The notes below the pieces were generated by a model, which ran no database searches, was not told where the DNA came from, and saw only the letters and a list, made by a program, of their open reading frames with translations. This document shows positions 17,250 through 25,249 of a DNA stretch of 64,000 nucleotides, one piece after another. The first letter of the stretch is position 1. Each line of letters starts with the position of its first letter. The stretch is from Aestuariivivens sediminicola. GTDB lineage: Bacteria; Bacteroidota; Bacteroidia; Flavobacteriales; Flavobacteriaceae. The stretch covers positions 157,314-221,313 of the forward strand of contig NZ_JAKMCM010000006.1 of assembly GCF_022662015.1 (NCBI RefSeq). The letters run 5' to 3'. The position numbers and the translations under genes are program-made.

Positions 17250-18068
17250 ATGTCAGATTTAGAAATAAAACATCCTGTTGTCTCTGTTCACTGGCTTCAT
17301 GAAAATTTGAATGCCGAGAATATAATCATTCTTGACGGTACCATTGATAAAGGGTCCAGTACCATCGCGGACCAGCTTCCACAGAGCAGATATTTCGACA
17401 TTAAGCATAAATTCAGCAATACATCCGATCCCTTTCCCAATGCCTTTCCTTCCGAGGCACAATTTCAAACAGAAGCTCGAAACCTGGGTATTAACATCGA
17501 TAGTGTCATTGTGGTATATGATGATAAAGGCATCTATTCGAGTGCCAGGGTGTGGTGGATGTTTAAGGCTTTTGGCCATACCAAAGTCGCGGTACTCAAC
17601 GGAGGGTTCCCGGCCTGGGTAAAGGCCGGTTATCCGGTTGAACCCATGAGACCCTACAGCGGTCCAAAAGGTAATTTTAAGGCGCAGTTTCGACCCGACA
17701 CCATGGTGTTCTTTGATGCTATGAAAACCATTTCTGCCGACCGAACCGCCAGGATTTTAGATGCCCGATCGGCGGCACGTTTTAATGCTGAGGTAGCCGA
17801 ACCTCGAAAGGGATTGCGGAGCGGGCATATTCCAAATGCCGTCAGCTTACCCTATACAGCACTCATGGATGAGGAGCTGTTAATGGATAAAGAAGCATTG
17901 GAAAAGAGGTTTAATACTATCGCTGATAAGGATGACAAACTTGTGTTTTCCTGTGGTTCCGGTATTACGGCCTGTATCCTGGCCTTGGGAGCCGAAATTT
18001 CAGGCTATAAAAACTGTGCCGTTTATGATGGTTCATGGACCGAATGGGGCACATTAGTAGAAGCATAA
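17250..18068 (+). CDS. Two-domain rhodanese sulfurtransferase, 3-mercaptopyruvate type (SseA-like)
   Basis: 272 residues with two rhodanese domains. The first (about 10-135) is the inactive structural one, and the second carries the active-site loop CGSGIT with Cys235. The CG[S/T]G loop fits 3-mercaptopyruvate sulfurtransferases better than thiosulfate enzymes, which usually have CRxGxT. It would move sulfane sulfur from 3-mercaptopyruvate to a thiol acceptor. It lies two bases before the amidohydrolase start and four bases after the secreted protein. Its presence suggests thiol or cysteine chemistry in the operon, though sulfurtransferases are common and could be incidental. Confidence 0.9.
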   Translation: MSDLEIKHPVVSVHWLHENLNAENIIILDGTIDKGSSTIADQLPQSRYFDIKHKFSNTSDPFPNAFPSEAQFQTEARNLGINIDSVIVVYDDKGIYSSARVWWMFKAFGHTKVAVLNGGFPAWVKAGYPVEPMRPYSGPKGNFKAQFRPDTMVFFDAMKTISADRTARILDARSAARFNAEVAEPRKGLRSGHIPNAVSLPYTALMDEELLMDKEALEKRFNTIADKDDKLVFSCGSGITACILALGAEISGYKNCAVYDGSWTEWGTLVEA

Positions 18069-18070
18069 TT

Positions 18071-18901
18071 ATGGAAAAATTATCTGTAAACGAGATTATT
18101 TATAAAATAAGACAGCAGCATATCTTTGAAGCGGTGTCTTCGGATTATTCATTTCGGATTAAAATTGCAGATTATGTACCCTATGTTTGTGGCGCAGTAC
18201 ATGATGGCCATCAGTTTAGAAAGGAGCTTTGGGATTCGTGTCTGCATACCGCATATGAGCGCTGGTATGAAGAGGATCCTGAAACCAGGACGATGGTTCA
18301 ATCACATCCTATAGTTATTGCGGGATGCGACTCCAGGTTCGAATATGATTTGAACAGGGTTCCGGAAGAGGCCGTTTTTGTTACAGCCTGGGGTAAACCG
18401 TTGTGGAAAGAGCCACTCCCTGAGGTGATGGTTCAAAAGAGCCTCGAAAAGCACGCCAATTTCTATAAGGTGGTCTTTGCCCTCATACAGACTGTTGAAT
18501 CCCGGTTTGGGTTCTGTACGGTTTACGATATGCACAGTTATAACTGGAAACGTTGGGACAGGGAAGTGCCGACCTGGAATTTAGGCACAAGCAATATTGA
18601 TAACAAGCGGTTTGGCATGGTGGTGGAGCAATGGCGTCAAAGTCTTTCTCAAGTCCAGTTCCCCAGAGGTATAAAATCGACCTCAAAAATTAATGACACC
18701 TTTCAGGGCAATGGGTATTTTTTAAGATTCATTACTCAGAATTTCAAAAATACCTTAGTTTTGGCAACCGAAATAGCTAAAGTGTATTGCGATGAGTACG
18801 ATCAGATCATTTATCCGGAAGTGGTTAAGGCCGTTGAAACGCAATTGGCGGAACGTATTGAAAAGCATGCTATTGAAACATTCGAGACCTTTAAAAGATA
18901 G
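18071..18901 (+). CDS. N-formylglutamate amidohydrolase family protein
   Basis: 276 residues of the N-formylglutamate amidohydrolase fold (PF05013), a zinc-dependent amidohydrolase group. The motif DMHSYNWKRW (Asp153, His155) and the earlier PYVCGAVHDGHQFRKEL segment fit the family's metal and substrate positions. True family members release glutamate from N-formylglutamate in histidine degradation, but no hut genes are here. The start is placed at ATG 18071, two bases after the sulfurtransferase stop. A longer frame from 18035 would overlap that gene by 34 bases and adds an unlikely N-terminus. It is followed after five bases by the QEGLA peptidase. Confidence 0.85.
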   Translation: MEKLSVNEIIYKIRQQHIFEAVSSDYSFRIKIADYVPYVCGAVHDGHQFRKELWDSCLHTAYERWYEEDPETRTMVQSHPIVIAGCDSRFEYDLNRVPEEAVFVTAWGKPLWKEPLPEVMVQKSLEKHANFYKVVFALIQTVESRFGFCTVYDMHSYNWKRWDREVPTWNLGTSNIDNKRFGMVVEQWRQSLSQVQFPRGIKSTSKINDTFQGNGYFLRFITQNFKNTLVLATEIAKVYCDEYDQIIYPEVVKAVETQLAERIEKHAIETFETFKR

Positions 18902-18906
18902 ATAAA

Positions 18907-20067
18907 ATGAAGATGGACCGGCAGGTATCAACAGAAATTCTCCTAGACATCGATAACGCTATCGATGCTTTAGTTAAGCAAATTGAACTGCTCAGTTATG
19001 TTAATCCCATAAATATAGAGGAGGAAAAGGAGCGATTCTTTTCATCGAAATATGTAAAGCCTCCGGTTTTTGAATATCCCGAAATAAATTTCGATCGGTT
19101 TAGATTACATAGGGAGTTATTTACGCAACCCCTGGAACTGATCGAGGACGAACAGATTAAAAACCTTTATGAGGAGATCATTTACGCCTATTCGGGCCTC
19201 ATACAATGTATTGAGACCATAGGCACTGAAAAAAAATTCTATTATAATTGCCTGCACTGTTTTGGTACGCCCACGGAAACAGATGTCGAAAATGCCAAAT
19301 TCATTCTGCATTTTGAAGACGAAGATGATCAGGACCCTATTTTTAAACCTAAATATTCGGCTCAGCAGGCCGAATCGTTTTTCAGATCCTTTTCGCAACG
19401 GTACGACTTTAGTTATGCCATAAAACATTCCAGTCAGATCTCGGCCATTGCCATGGTGTTGAACAACGTTAAAACCCTGGTTTTAAATACCAATTATACG
19501 TTTTCTGATAACGAAATTGCCGTCCTGACCAACCATGAGATAGGGGTACATATGGTGACAACAATGAATGGTATGTTACATCCTTTGAAAATATTTTCAC
19601 ATGGTTTTCCCAATTATGAGGAAACGCAGGAAGGCTTGGCGGTTTTTGCAGAATACATGAGTAATAACCTGACCATACGACGATTGAAAGAATTGGCCTA
19701 CCGCGTTATTGCAGTGGATAGTCTGGCCAAGGGGTACTCCTTCTCCAGGACCTTCAGGTTATTGCACAATCAGTATGATCTGGACCGTGAAAATGCCTAT
19801 TATATTACGGTTCGTGCCCATCGGGGTGGCGGGTTTACCAAAGATTATTTGTACTTAACCGGATTGAAAAAGGTGTATGACTATTATCACGAGGGCAAGG
19901 ATTTAAGTCTTCTGTTAACCGGTAAAGTGACCATGGAGTATCTTGATGTAATCGAAGTCCTGATTGACAAGGGTCTTGCTGTTCCTGCCAGGCATATTAC
20001 AGATGCCTATGCCGAAAATAACAATACCAACAGGACCGTAGATTTTATTTTAAAGAGTCTCAAATAA
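18907..20067 (+). CDS. QEGLA-motif metallopeptidase (DUF1704/MATCAP family)
   Basis: 386 residues. The zinc site HEIGVH (His210, Glu211, His215) is followed by TQEGLA at 240-245, the two family hallmarks. Databases call bacterial members flavohemoglobin expression-modulating QEGLA motif protein, a name resting on little evidence. A eukaryotic relative, MATCAP, is a carboxypeptidase that removes C-terminal tyrosine from tubulin, so a carboxypeptidase role is a reasonable inference. There is no signal peptide, so it acts in the cytoplasm. It is the last gene of the five-gene operon, and no clear terminator was seen before the convergent gene. Confidence 0.9.
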   Translation: MKMDRQVSTEILLDIDNAIDALVKQIELLSYVNPINIEEEKERFFSSKYVKPPVFEYPEINFDRFRLHRELFTQPLELIEDEQIKNLYEEIIYAYSGLIQCIETIGTEKKFYYNCLHCFGTPTETDVENAKFILHFEDEDDQDPIFKPKYSAQQAESFFRSFSQRYDFSYAIKHSSQISAIAMVLNNVKTLVLNTNYTFSDNEIAVLTNHEIGVHMVTTMNGMLHPLKIFSHGFPNYEETQEGLAVFAEYMSNNLTIRRLKELAYRVIAVDSLAKGYSFSRTFRLLHNQYDLDRENAYYITVRAHRGGGFTKDYLYLTGLKKVYDYYHEGKDLSLLLTGKVTMEYLDVIEVLIDKGLAVPARHITDAYAENNNTNRTVDFILKSLK

Positions 20068-20102
20068 CAGGCACCTTAGCCCTTTAGAGGACCTTTGCAG
20101 GA

Positions 20103-20810
20103 TTAGGCTGTATTACCCCTGTTTTCTCTGCCATATATGGATTTCATATCCGGACGTTCGGTACAGTAATAATGGACCCATATATAGATGTGGCTAAATA
20201 GTGCTATTGCTATGGCCGCTTCCGATTTTAAAAGGATACCGGGGACCCATAGGATCAGAAAACCGAAGAGGTACATGCCGTTAGAGGTGAATTTAAAAAT
20301 GCCTTTTCTTACGAATCCCATGGTTTTGTATTCGTCCGGGTAGAAATGGTCTATTCCAAACGCCCTGTTGATTCCAAAATAGGTCTTTACCGAATAAAAG
20401 AGATAAAGGGAGGGAATCAGTAGGATGACCGCGATCGTATAAGCTAAATAAGAGGCCATACGTATGGTGCCCTGATTCGAAACGGCCAATAAAATAAGTG
20501 TGACCGGGCGAAGAAGAATAAGCATTGCAAATCCGATTTTATAAAGGGTAAATCCTCGTTTTCCAAACCTTGTAGAAATGCCTTTTTGGTAAAGTTCAAT
20601 TCTCCAACACAGCATGACATAGACCTGATGGAGTACAGGTATAATTACCGTTAGGAGCATCCATTCTGTTGTACTCAACCCCCAAAGGCTGCCCGAAGTC
20701 ATGCCGACATGGGTCTGTGCATACCAATACAGCAAACAAAGTAATATGAGCAATGCAATAAAGTGCCAGCCCTGGTGATTAAACGTTTTTTTTAAATTAA
20801 GAAATGGCAT
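20103..20810 (-). CDS. Integral membrane protein, isoprenylcysteine/phospholipid methyltransferase-like
   Basis: 235 residues with about five to six hydrophobic helices. The C-terminal segment HYYCTERPDMKSIYG resembles the conserved end of ICMT/PEMT-type membrane methyltransferases, where an Arg/Glu pair near the last helix binds S-adenosylmethionine. The middle contains GFVRKGIFKFTSNGMYLFGF, which fits the same family. The reaction and lipid or protein substrate are not known. It converges on the QEGLA gene across 35 bases and lies downstream of phoD on the minus strand, 105 bases away. Confidence 0.65.
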   Translation of the reverse strand: MPFLNLKKTFNHQGWHFIALLILLCLLYWYAQTHVGMTSGSLWGLSTTEWMLLTVIIPVLHQVYVMLCWRIELYQKGISTRFGKRGFTLYKIGFAMLILLRPVTLILLAVSNQGTIRMASYLAYTIAVILLIPSLYLFYSVKTYFGINRAFGIDHFYPDEYKTMGFVRKGIFKFTSNGMYLFGFLILWVPGILLKSEAAIAIALFSHIYIWVHYYCTERPDMKSIYGRENRGNTA

Positions 20811-20915
20811 GACAGGGTTATGAAATGGCTTTTATAAATTCAATTAAAGAAGAGTCATATGTCAATTGTTTTGGAGGTTTACCGGATGCTATGCATATCC
20901 TAACCTAACACCTTA

Positions 20916-22568
20916 CTATTCGTCAAGTTCAACGCGGTATGGAAAGCCTTGAAACTGTTCGGCATTCGGTGCAGAGACATCACTATCCCTTGGCCAGCAT
21001 TCGAAAGTGACCGCTTTCTCGTCTTTATGAAATCGTATGAGACCATAGCCTGCTCCCTGAGATGGATTATCCGGATTGACATAGGCATGCATGGTTATTT
21101 TATTATTAAAACCATCAAGGTATCTTCCATTCCAAGGCAATAAACCATTAGAATTGGGGCCTGCTTTTTCATCTTCCGGCCACCACCATCTGCTGTAATA
21201 ATTGTTCACGATGGCCGGGACAACAAAGGCCCATGGGCCATCTTCAAAAGCATCAATGCCATGTTTAATGACGGTTGCCAAATGCTGATCTCCCGCAATG
21301 TGAACGGCATTAGCCTTTTTAATGGCCGTCAGTGCTCTGTTCCTTCCGGACTGTGGCCAACCGTTAGAATCCATATCGGCATGCAGTCGATTGTCCATAC
21401 TACCATGTATATGAGCCCCTCCGCAGAAACCTGTTTGCGATAGAACGACTTTAAGATGATCCGTGTCCTTCTGTCCCCAGGTATCCAAAAAGTCGAGTTG
21501 CCTTTTCCCAAGTAATTCAAGTCCTTCCAGATCGACACTGGCAGGGTCATAGTTTGGATCCCTGATATGGTCCGGCCTCGGTCCGATCTGCGGTATTTTG
21601 CCTTTCGGGCCCGATTTAAATTTTCTATCTTCTATAATGGCAAAATCAACACCACCTACGATAAGGTTGGTATAGTATACCCCTATGCCTTGTTTAATTG
21701 GAGCAGGATCAAAAGGATCCGGTAAATGACTGGTTTGGCAACGCTCCACCATCTTCACATATTCAGGGTGATAAAAATAGCCGCCATCATCTCCGGCAGG
21801 TGTCGATGCCTTCTTACCGTATTCTCCCCAGAGGTTGCCCTGACCAATATCATGATCATCAGGGATGGTAATACATGGGCGATTTCTAAACACCTCTCTA
21901 AACTGCATCCCGAATTTTAACCATGCCGCTGTATGTTCAGAGTGGTCATAGGACTGATCGCCTGCAAAAAACACAATATCCGGATCCTGGTAGTTGATGT
22001 TTTTAACGTATTGGTCTCTGTCGCCTCGATCCTTATTACTGTTACAGGACAGCGCGGCTAACACAATATCTTTTTTGTCCTTCGGATCCTTTCTAATCAG
22101 ACCTTCATATGTGGCATTACTGCCATGTCGCAATCTGTAGGGTGTGTCCTCCCGGGCACTCCAATTTTCCACACGAAATGTCGCAGACCAACCCAGGTCA
22201 TTGACCTTCTCCGTCATGATGTCCTGCCACCTGTCGTCTTTTTTAATTTCTAAATGAACCGCTCTCGATTCATCGGGATACAATGGAAAAAGTTGTGCTG
22301 TGAGCTTCAGTGTGTTGTTGTGCACTGTATATATACCAAATGCAATGACCTCCTCTCGATTGACTTTAACATCGATTATGGGGTTGGGTTTGCGGTTCCA
22401 CCAGTCATTCGTCGCAATGGTGTCAATATCTTGAAAGGGAGCAAGGTGAGGCGGTTTTAATTGGTCATTGCTTTTGTTTGAGGCGGATCTGTTACAACTG
22501 CTGCATACAGACAACATAAGGATTGTAAATAGGAGGTGGGTTGCAGTTTTCATAATGTTAGTTTTCAT
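20916..22568 (-). CDS. PhoD-like alkaline phosphatase/phosphodiesterase lipoprotein
   Basis: 550 residues. The N-terminus is a lipoprotein signal with Cys residues at about 21-25 (SVCSSC); the exact lipidated Cys is ambiguous. The catalytic part has the PhoD metallophosphatase order: ALSCNSNKD, FFAGDQSYDH, IPDDHDIGQGNLWGEYG and, near the end, HIAGDQHLATVIKHG. PhoD enzymes use Ca2+ and Fe3+ to release phosphate from monoesters and diesters outside the cell. In flavobacteria such lipoproteins usually sit on the outer membrane. Two start ATGs (22568 and 22553) are possible, and neither changes the signal. No pho box was recognised. Confidence 0.88.
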   Translation of the reverse strand: MKTNIMKTATHLLFTILMLSVCSSCNRSASNKSNDQLKPPHLAPFQDIDTIATNDWWNRKPNPIIDVKVNREEVIAFGIYTVHNNTLKLTAQLFPLYPDESRAVHLEIKKDDRWQDIMTEKVNDLGWSATFRVENWSAREDTPYRLRHGSNATYEGLIRKDPKDKKDIVLAALSCNSNKDRGDRDQYVKNINYQDPDIVFFAGDQSYDHSEHTAAWLKFGMQFREVFRNRPCITIPDDHDIGQGNLWGEYGKKASTPAGDDGGYFYHPEYVKMVERCQTSHLPDPFDPAPIKQGIGVYYTNLIVGGVDFAIIEDRKFKSGPKGKIPQIGPRPDHIRDPNYDPASVDLEGLELLGKRQLDFLDTWGQKDTDHLKVVLSQTGFCGGAHIHGSMDNRLHADMDSNGWPQSGRNRALTAIKKANAVHIAGDQHLATVIKHGIDAFEDGPWAFVVPAIVNNYYSRWWWPEDEKAGPNSNGLLPWNGRYLDGFNNKITMHAYVNPDNPSQGAGYGLIRFHKDEKAVTFECWPRDSDVSAPNAEQFQGFPYRVELDE

Positions 22569-23020
22569 ATGGATTATTGCAGAATTAACCGTATGACGGT
22601 CATATCAAAAGTAAACAAATAAATTAATAGAAATTGACGACACCTTAGTTAAAAATGAATACCACTAAAGAATGTCTTAATTGGGTTTTTGTTGAGATAA
22701 AAATCTAGCAATTTGATCTCAATTTAAGCATTTTTTAATGTGCTCACGGGTTTCCATCCCTCGTTTCATGCCTGGTCTATAAGCCCAAAATTTCATGGGT
22801 ATGGAATGGAAAAAACATAAGCATAAAATGGCGAAAACACAGGCATGGAATTTTATTTTTCCCGCATCTTTTTTAAGCCCTGTAAACACTGGTGTTCCCA
22901 AACGTATTTTCGGTTTATACACCAAATTAAGTGTAATAGAATGCTATAGCTGTGCACTTCAGGAGTGCTATAAAGATCCTCTTTTTTTTAGTAAACAGGT
23001 CTTATTAAAGGTTAATTCAT
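22569..23020. other. Non-coding stretch upstream of phoD, before the repeat array
   Basis: About 450 bases containing no convincing gene. It is AT-rich for the first 150 bases, which should hold the minus-strand phoD promoter, although I could not place one with confidence. Around 22941-22990 a hairpin with imperfect TATAGC/GCTATA arms is followed by a T-run, resembling a terminator fragment. ORFs in both strands here overlap each other and show no protein-like pattern. Confidence 0.45.
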
Positions 23021-23375
23021 GTCATTCCTGCCTTTCGACTATGGCCCAGGATAAACTACGGCAGGAATCCATTATAGATAGATTTTAATTCTTAGTAATG
23101 TTCTTTTTCCCATTGCCACAAAAAGAACCAAACCTGCCTACCTGGCGGATGGCAGGCAGGAAAGTCTAGTCCTTATGGCTTCGGCGGTCAATATGGTTTT
23201 ATGTTCATTTTTTTGCTTGTCCAAAAAAATGAACCAAAAAAAGGACACCAATAGTAGGAATTTCACCTGCGGTGAACCAAGCTCAAAACTTGGCGTCGCT
23301 TCACTCCTGAATCTCCAAGCTTTTGAGCTTATATTTTTACTATTGGATAAGAGCAATACAGATTTGAATTATCTT
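23021..23375 (+). repeat. 355-bp structured repeat, family A copy 1
   Basis: First of two head-to-tail 355-bp units. It is built of consecutive hairpins: ATTCCTGCC 23024-23032 with 23060-23068; GTTCTTTTT 23100-23108 with 23120-23128; CCTGCCT 23133-23139 with 23154-23160; a perfect 13-bp stem 23203-23215 with 23222-23234; and a nested pair, CCAATAGTA 23248-23256 with 23338-23346, enclosing 23279-23293 with 23315-23330. ORFs inside it are not coding by any sign I can see. Confidence 0.9.
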
Positions 23376-23730
23376 GTCATTCCTGCCTTTCGACTATGGC
23401 TCAGGATAAACTAGGGCAGGAATCCATTATAGATAGATTTTAATTCTTAGTAATGTTCTTTTTCCCATTGCCACAAAAAGAACCAAACCTGCCTACCTGG
23501 CGGATGGCAGGCAGGAAAGTCTAGTCCTTATGGCTTCGGCGGTCAATATGGTTTTATGTTCATTTTTTTGCTTGTCCAAAAAAATGAACCAAAAAAAGGA
23601 CACCAATAGTAGGAATTTCACCTGCGGTGAACCAAGCTCAAAACTTGGCGTCGCTTCACTCCTGAATCTCCAAGCTTTTGAGCTTATATTCTTACTATTG
23701 GATAAGAGCAATACAGATTTGAATTATCTT
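23376..23730 (+). repeat. 355-bp structured repeat, family A copy 2
   Basis: Direct tandem copy of 23021-23375 at exactly 355 bp. I noticed only three base differences by eye (C/T and C/G in the first hairpin loop, T/C near the end), so the duplication is recent or kept uniform by conversion. Confidence 0.9.
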
Positions 23731-24165
23731 GTCATTCCTGCCTTTCGACTATGGCTCAGGATAAACTACGGCAGGAATCCATTATAGATAGATTTTAATT
23801 CTTAGTAATGTTCTTTTTCCCATTGCCACAAAAAGAACCAAAAAGGTCTAGTCCTTATGGCTTCGGCGGTCAATTCTAATTTTAAAGGCTAAAATCCATG
23901 AATTCCTCCCGATGGTCGTCAAACAATATGGATTTTTACGCCTTTTTCAATTGATTGACACTCGCCTGCCAGCTATTAGGGACTTTAATTACTTCAGATA
24001 TTAATATATCCGGCTCCTCCCTTAAGACTAAGGGAGGTGGCCCCTCCCGAATACTAGGGATCGGGGGGACGGAGGGTTCTGATTATTTAATTCAAAATTC
24101 TTTTTTATTTCTACTTGTGGATTCCTGCCTACCTGATCGACTGGCAGGCGGGCGCAGGAATGACA
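23731..24165 (+). repeat. Family B repeat element, copy 1, with hairpin ends
   Basis: Shares its first ~110 bases with family A (same opening hairpin and GTTCTTTTT stem), then lacks the CCTGCCT hairpin. After CTTCGGCGGTCAAT it changes to a different body. The element is bounded by perfect 12-bp inverted ends: TGTCATTCCTGC at 23730-23741 and GCAGGAATGACA at 24154-24165. Each end can also fold on itself. The body includes CTCCCTTA/TAAGGGAG and a GATCGGGGGG stretch. Confidence 0.88.
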
Positions 24166-24290
24166 AAAGAAATTCGAATTTGTAATTGCTTAAGAAGTAT
24201 GCAGTAATTCAATTATTCGGCAATATAAACTGCCCCGAATCCCCAATCGAAGTCATTTGGTATTACTTAGATTATATTTGACAACGATCT

Positions 24291-24701
24291 GTCATTCCTG
24301 CGAAGGCAGGAATCCATTATAGATAGATTTTAATTCTTAGTAATGTTCTTTTTCCCATTGCCGCAAAAAGAACCAAAAAGGTCTAGTCCTTATGGCTTCG
24401 GCGGTCAATTCTAATTTTAAAGGCTAAAATCCATGAACTCCTCCCGATGGTCGTCAAACAACATGGATTTTTTACGCCTTTTGCAATTGATTGACACTCG
24501 CCTGCCAGCTATTAGGGACTTTAATTACTTCAGATATTAATATATCCGGCTCCTCACTTAAGACTAAGGGAGGTGGCCCCTCCCGAATACTCGGGATCGG
24601 GGGGACGGAGGGTTCTGATTATTTAATTCAAAATTCTTTTTTATTTCTACTTGTGGATTCCTGCCTACCTGATCGACTGGCAGGCGGGCGCAGGAATGAC
24701 A
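24291..24701 (+). repeat. Family B repeat element, copy 2
   Basis: Second copy of the 23731-24165 element, about 536 bp downstream. It is 24 bases shorter mainly because the opening hairpin has the compact form GTCATTCCTGCGAAGGCAGG. It has the same perfect 12-bp inverted ends (24290-24301 and 24690-24701). The 125 bases between the two copies are unique AT-rich sequence, so the copies are separate insertions or a duplication with lost context. Confidence 0.88.
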
Positions 24702-24829
24702 GATAAATGCGTAATTAATAATACGCTTATTCAACCAACTAAGCTCTAAGATCTATAGACTACTGACTAAAAACTAAAGCATAATGCGATAGCTTGTCAT
24801 TCACTCAATTCAATTGGGTTGATTCCGCC

Positions 24830-25249
24830 TCAATCCAGGAATCTGGCTTTCAATTCTACTGTTGGAACCATGCAAGAGGCTTGTTTCCCAAACCATTTAT
24901 ACCGATTTCTGGCCACGTAATCGTATACCCAATTACGGATGACTACCGGTATGATAAAGAAAACAACCGAAAGGCTGACAGGTAACCTTAATCGTGAAGC
25001 GATTTTCAAAGCACCCGTACTTTTAAATGCCAGGCCTTCTCCCGGTGTATATAATATTATGGAATCTGTTTTTGAAGTATCGATATCATAATGCCTGATA
25101 AGCTTTTGTCCAGCCTCACCCTGCAAAGGAGCAAACATGAAGTGCTCATTTTTATCATGTCGAATGACATATTGCACTGCGCCATTGCAGAGGTTACACA
25201 CCCCATCGAAAAGGATGAGTTGCTTGTGGTTCGGTATAGGTACTGTCAT
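24830..25249 (-). CDS. DCC family thiol-disulfide oxidoreductase-like protein (DUF393/YuxK)
   Basis: 139 residues. The N-terminal LILFDGVCNLCNGAVQYV contains the DxxCxxC signature that names the DCC family, a thioredoxin-like fold group. It likely performs thiol-disulfide exchange, but no member is well characterised. Its ATG overlaps the mutS2 stop codon as ATGA (25246-25249), so the two are translationally coupled. Its last codons lie next to the repeat island: 24794-24841 contains a degraded GTCATTC...GGAATC pair, so a repeat end may have shaped the C-terminus. Confidence 0.88.
   Translation of the reverse strand: MTVPIPNHKQLILFDGVCNLCNGAVQYVIRHDKNEHFMFAPLQGEAGQKLIRHYDIDTSKTDSIILYTPGEGLAFKSTGALKIASRLRLPVSLSVVFFIIPVVIRNWVYDYVARNRYKWFGKQASCMVPTVELKARFLD

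Noticed and set aside
22795..23088. 97-residue ORF in the gap upstream of phoD
   Set aside because: It overlaps an opposite-strand ORF, runs into the first repeat and has an unlikely amino-acid pattern.
23175..23787. Two near-identical ORFs of 79 and 85 residues on the plus strand and two 72-residue ORFs on the minus strand inside the 355-bp repeats
   Set aside because: They exist only because the repeat is duplicated, overlap on opposite strands, run across hairpin arms and show no protein-like composition.
23021..24701. CRISPR array
   Set aside because: Repeats are 355 bp and 411-435 bp, head to tail or with one unique spacer; there are no short repeats with regular spacers and no cas genes.
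23955..24706. Repeated ~75-residue ORFs inside the family B elements
   Set aside because: They cover palindromic repeat ends, and their end points are set by the repeat rather than by a gene.
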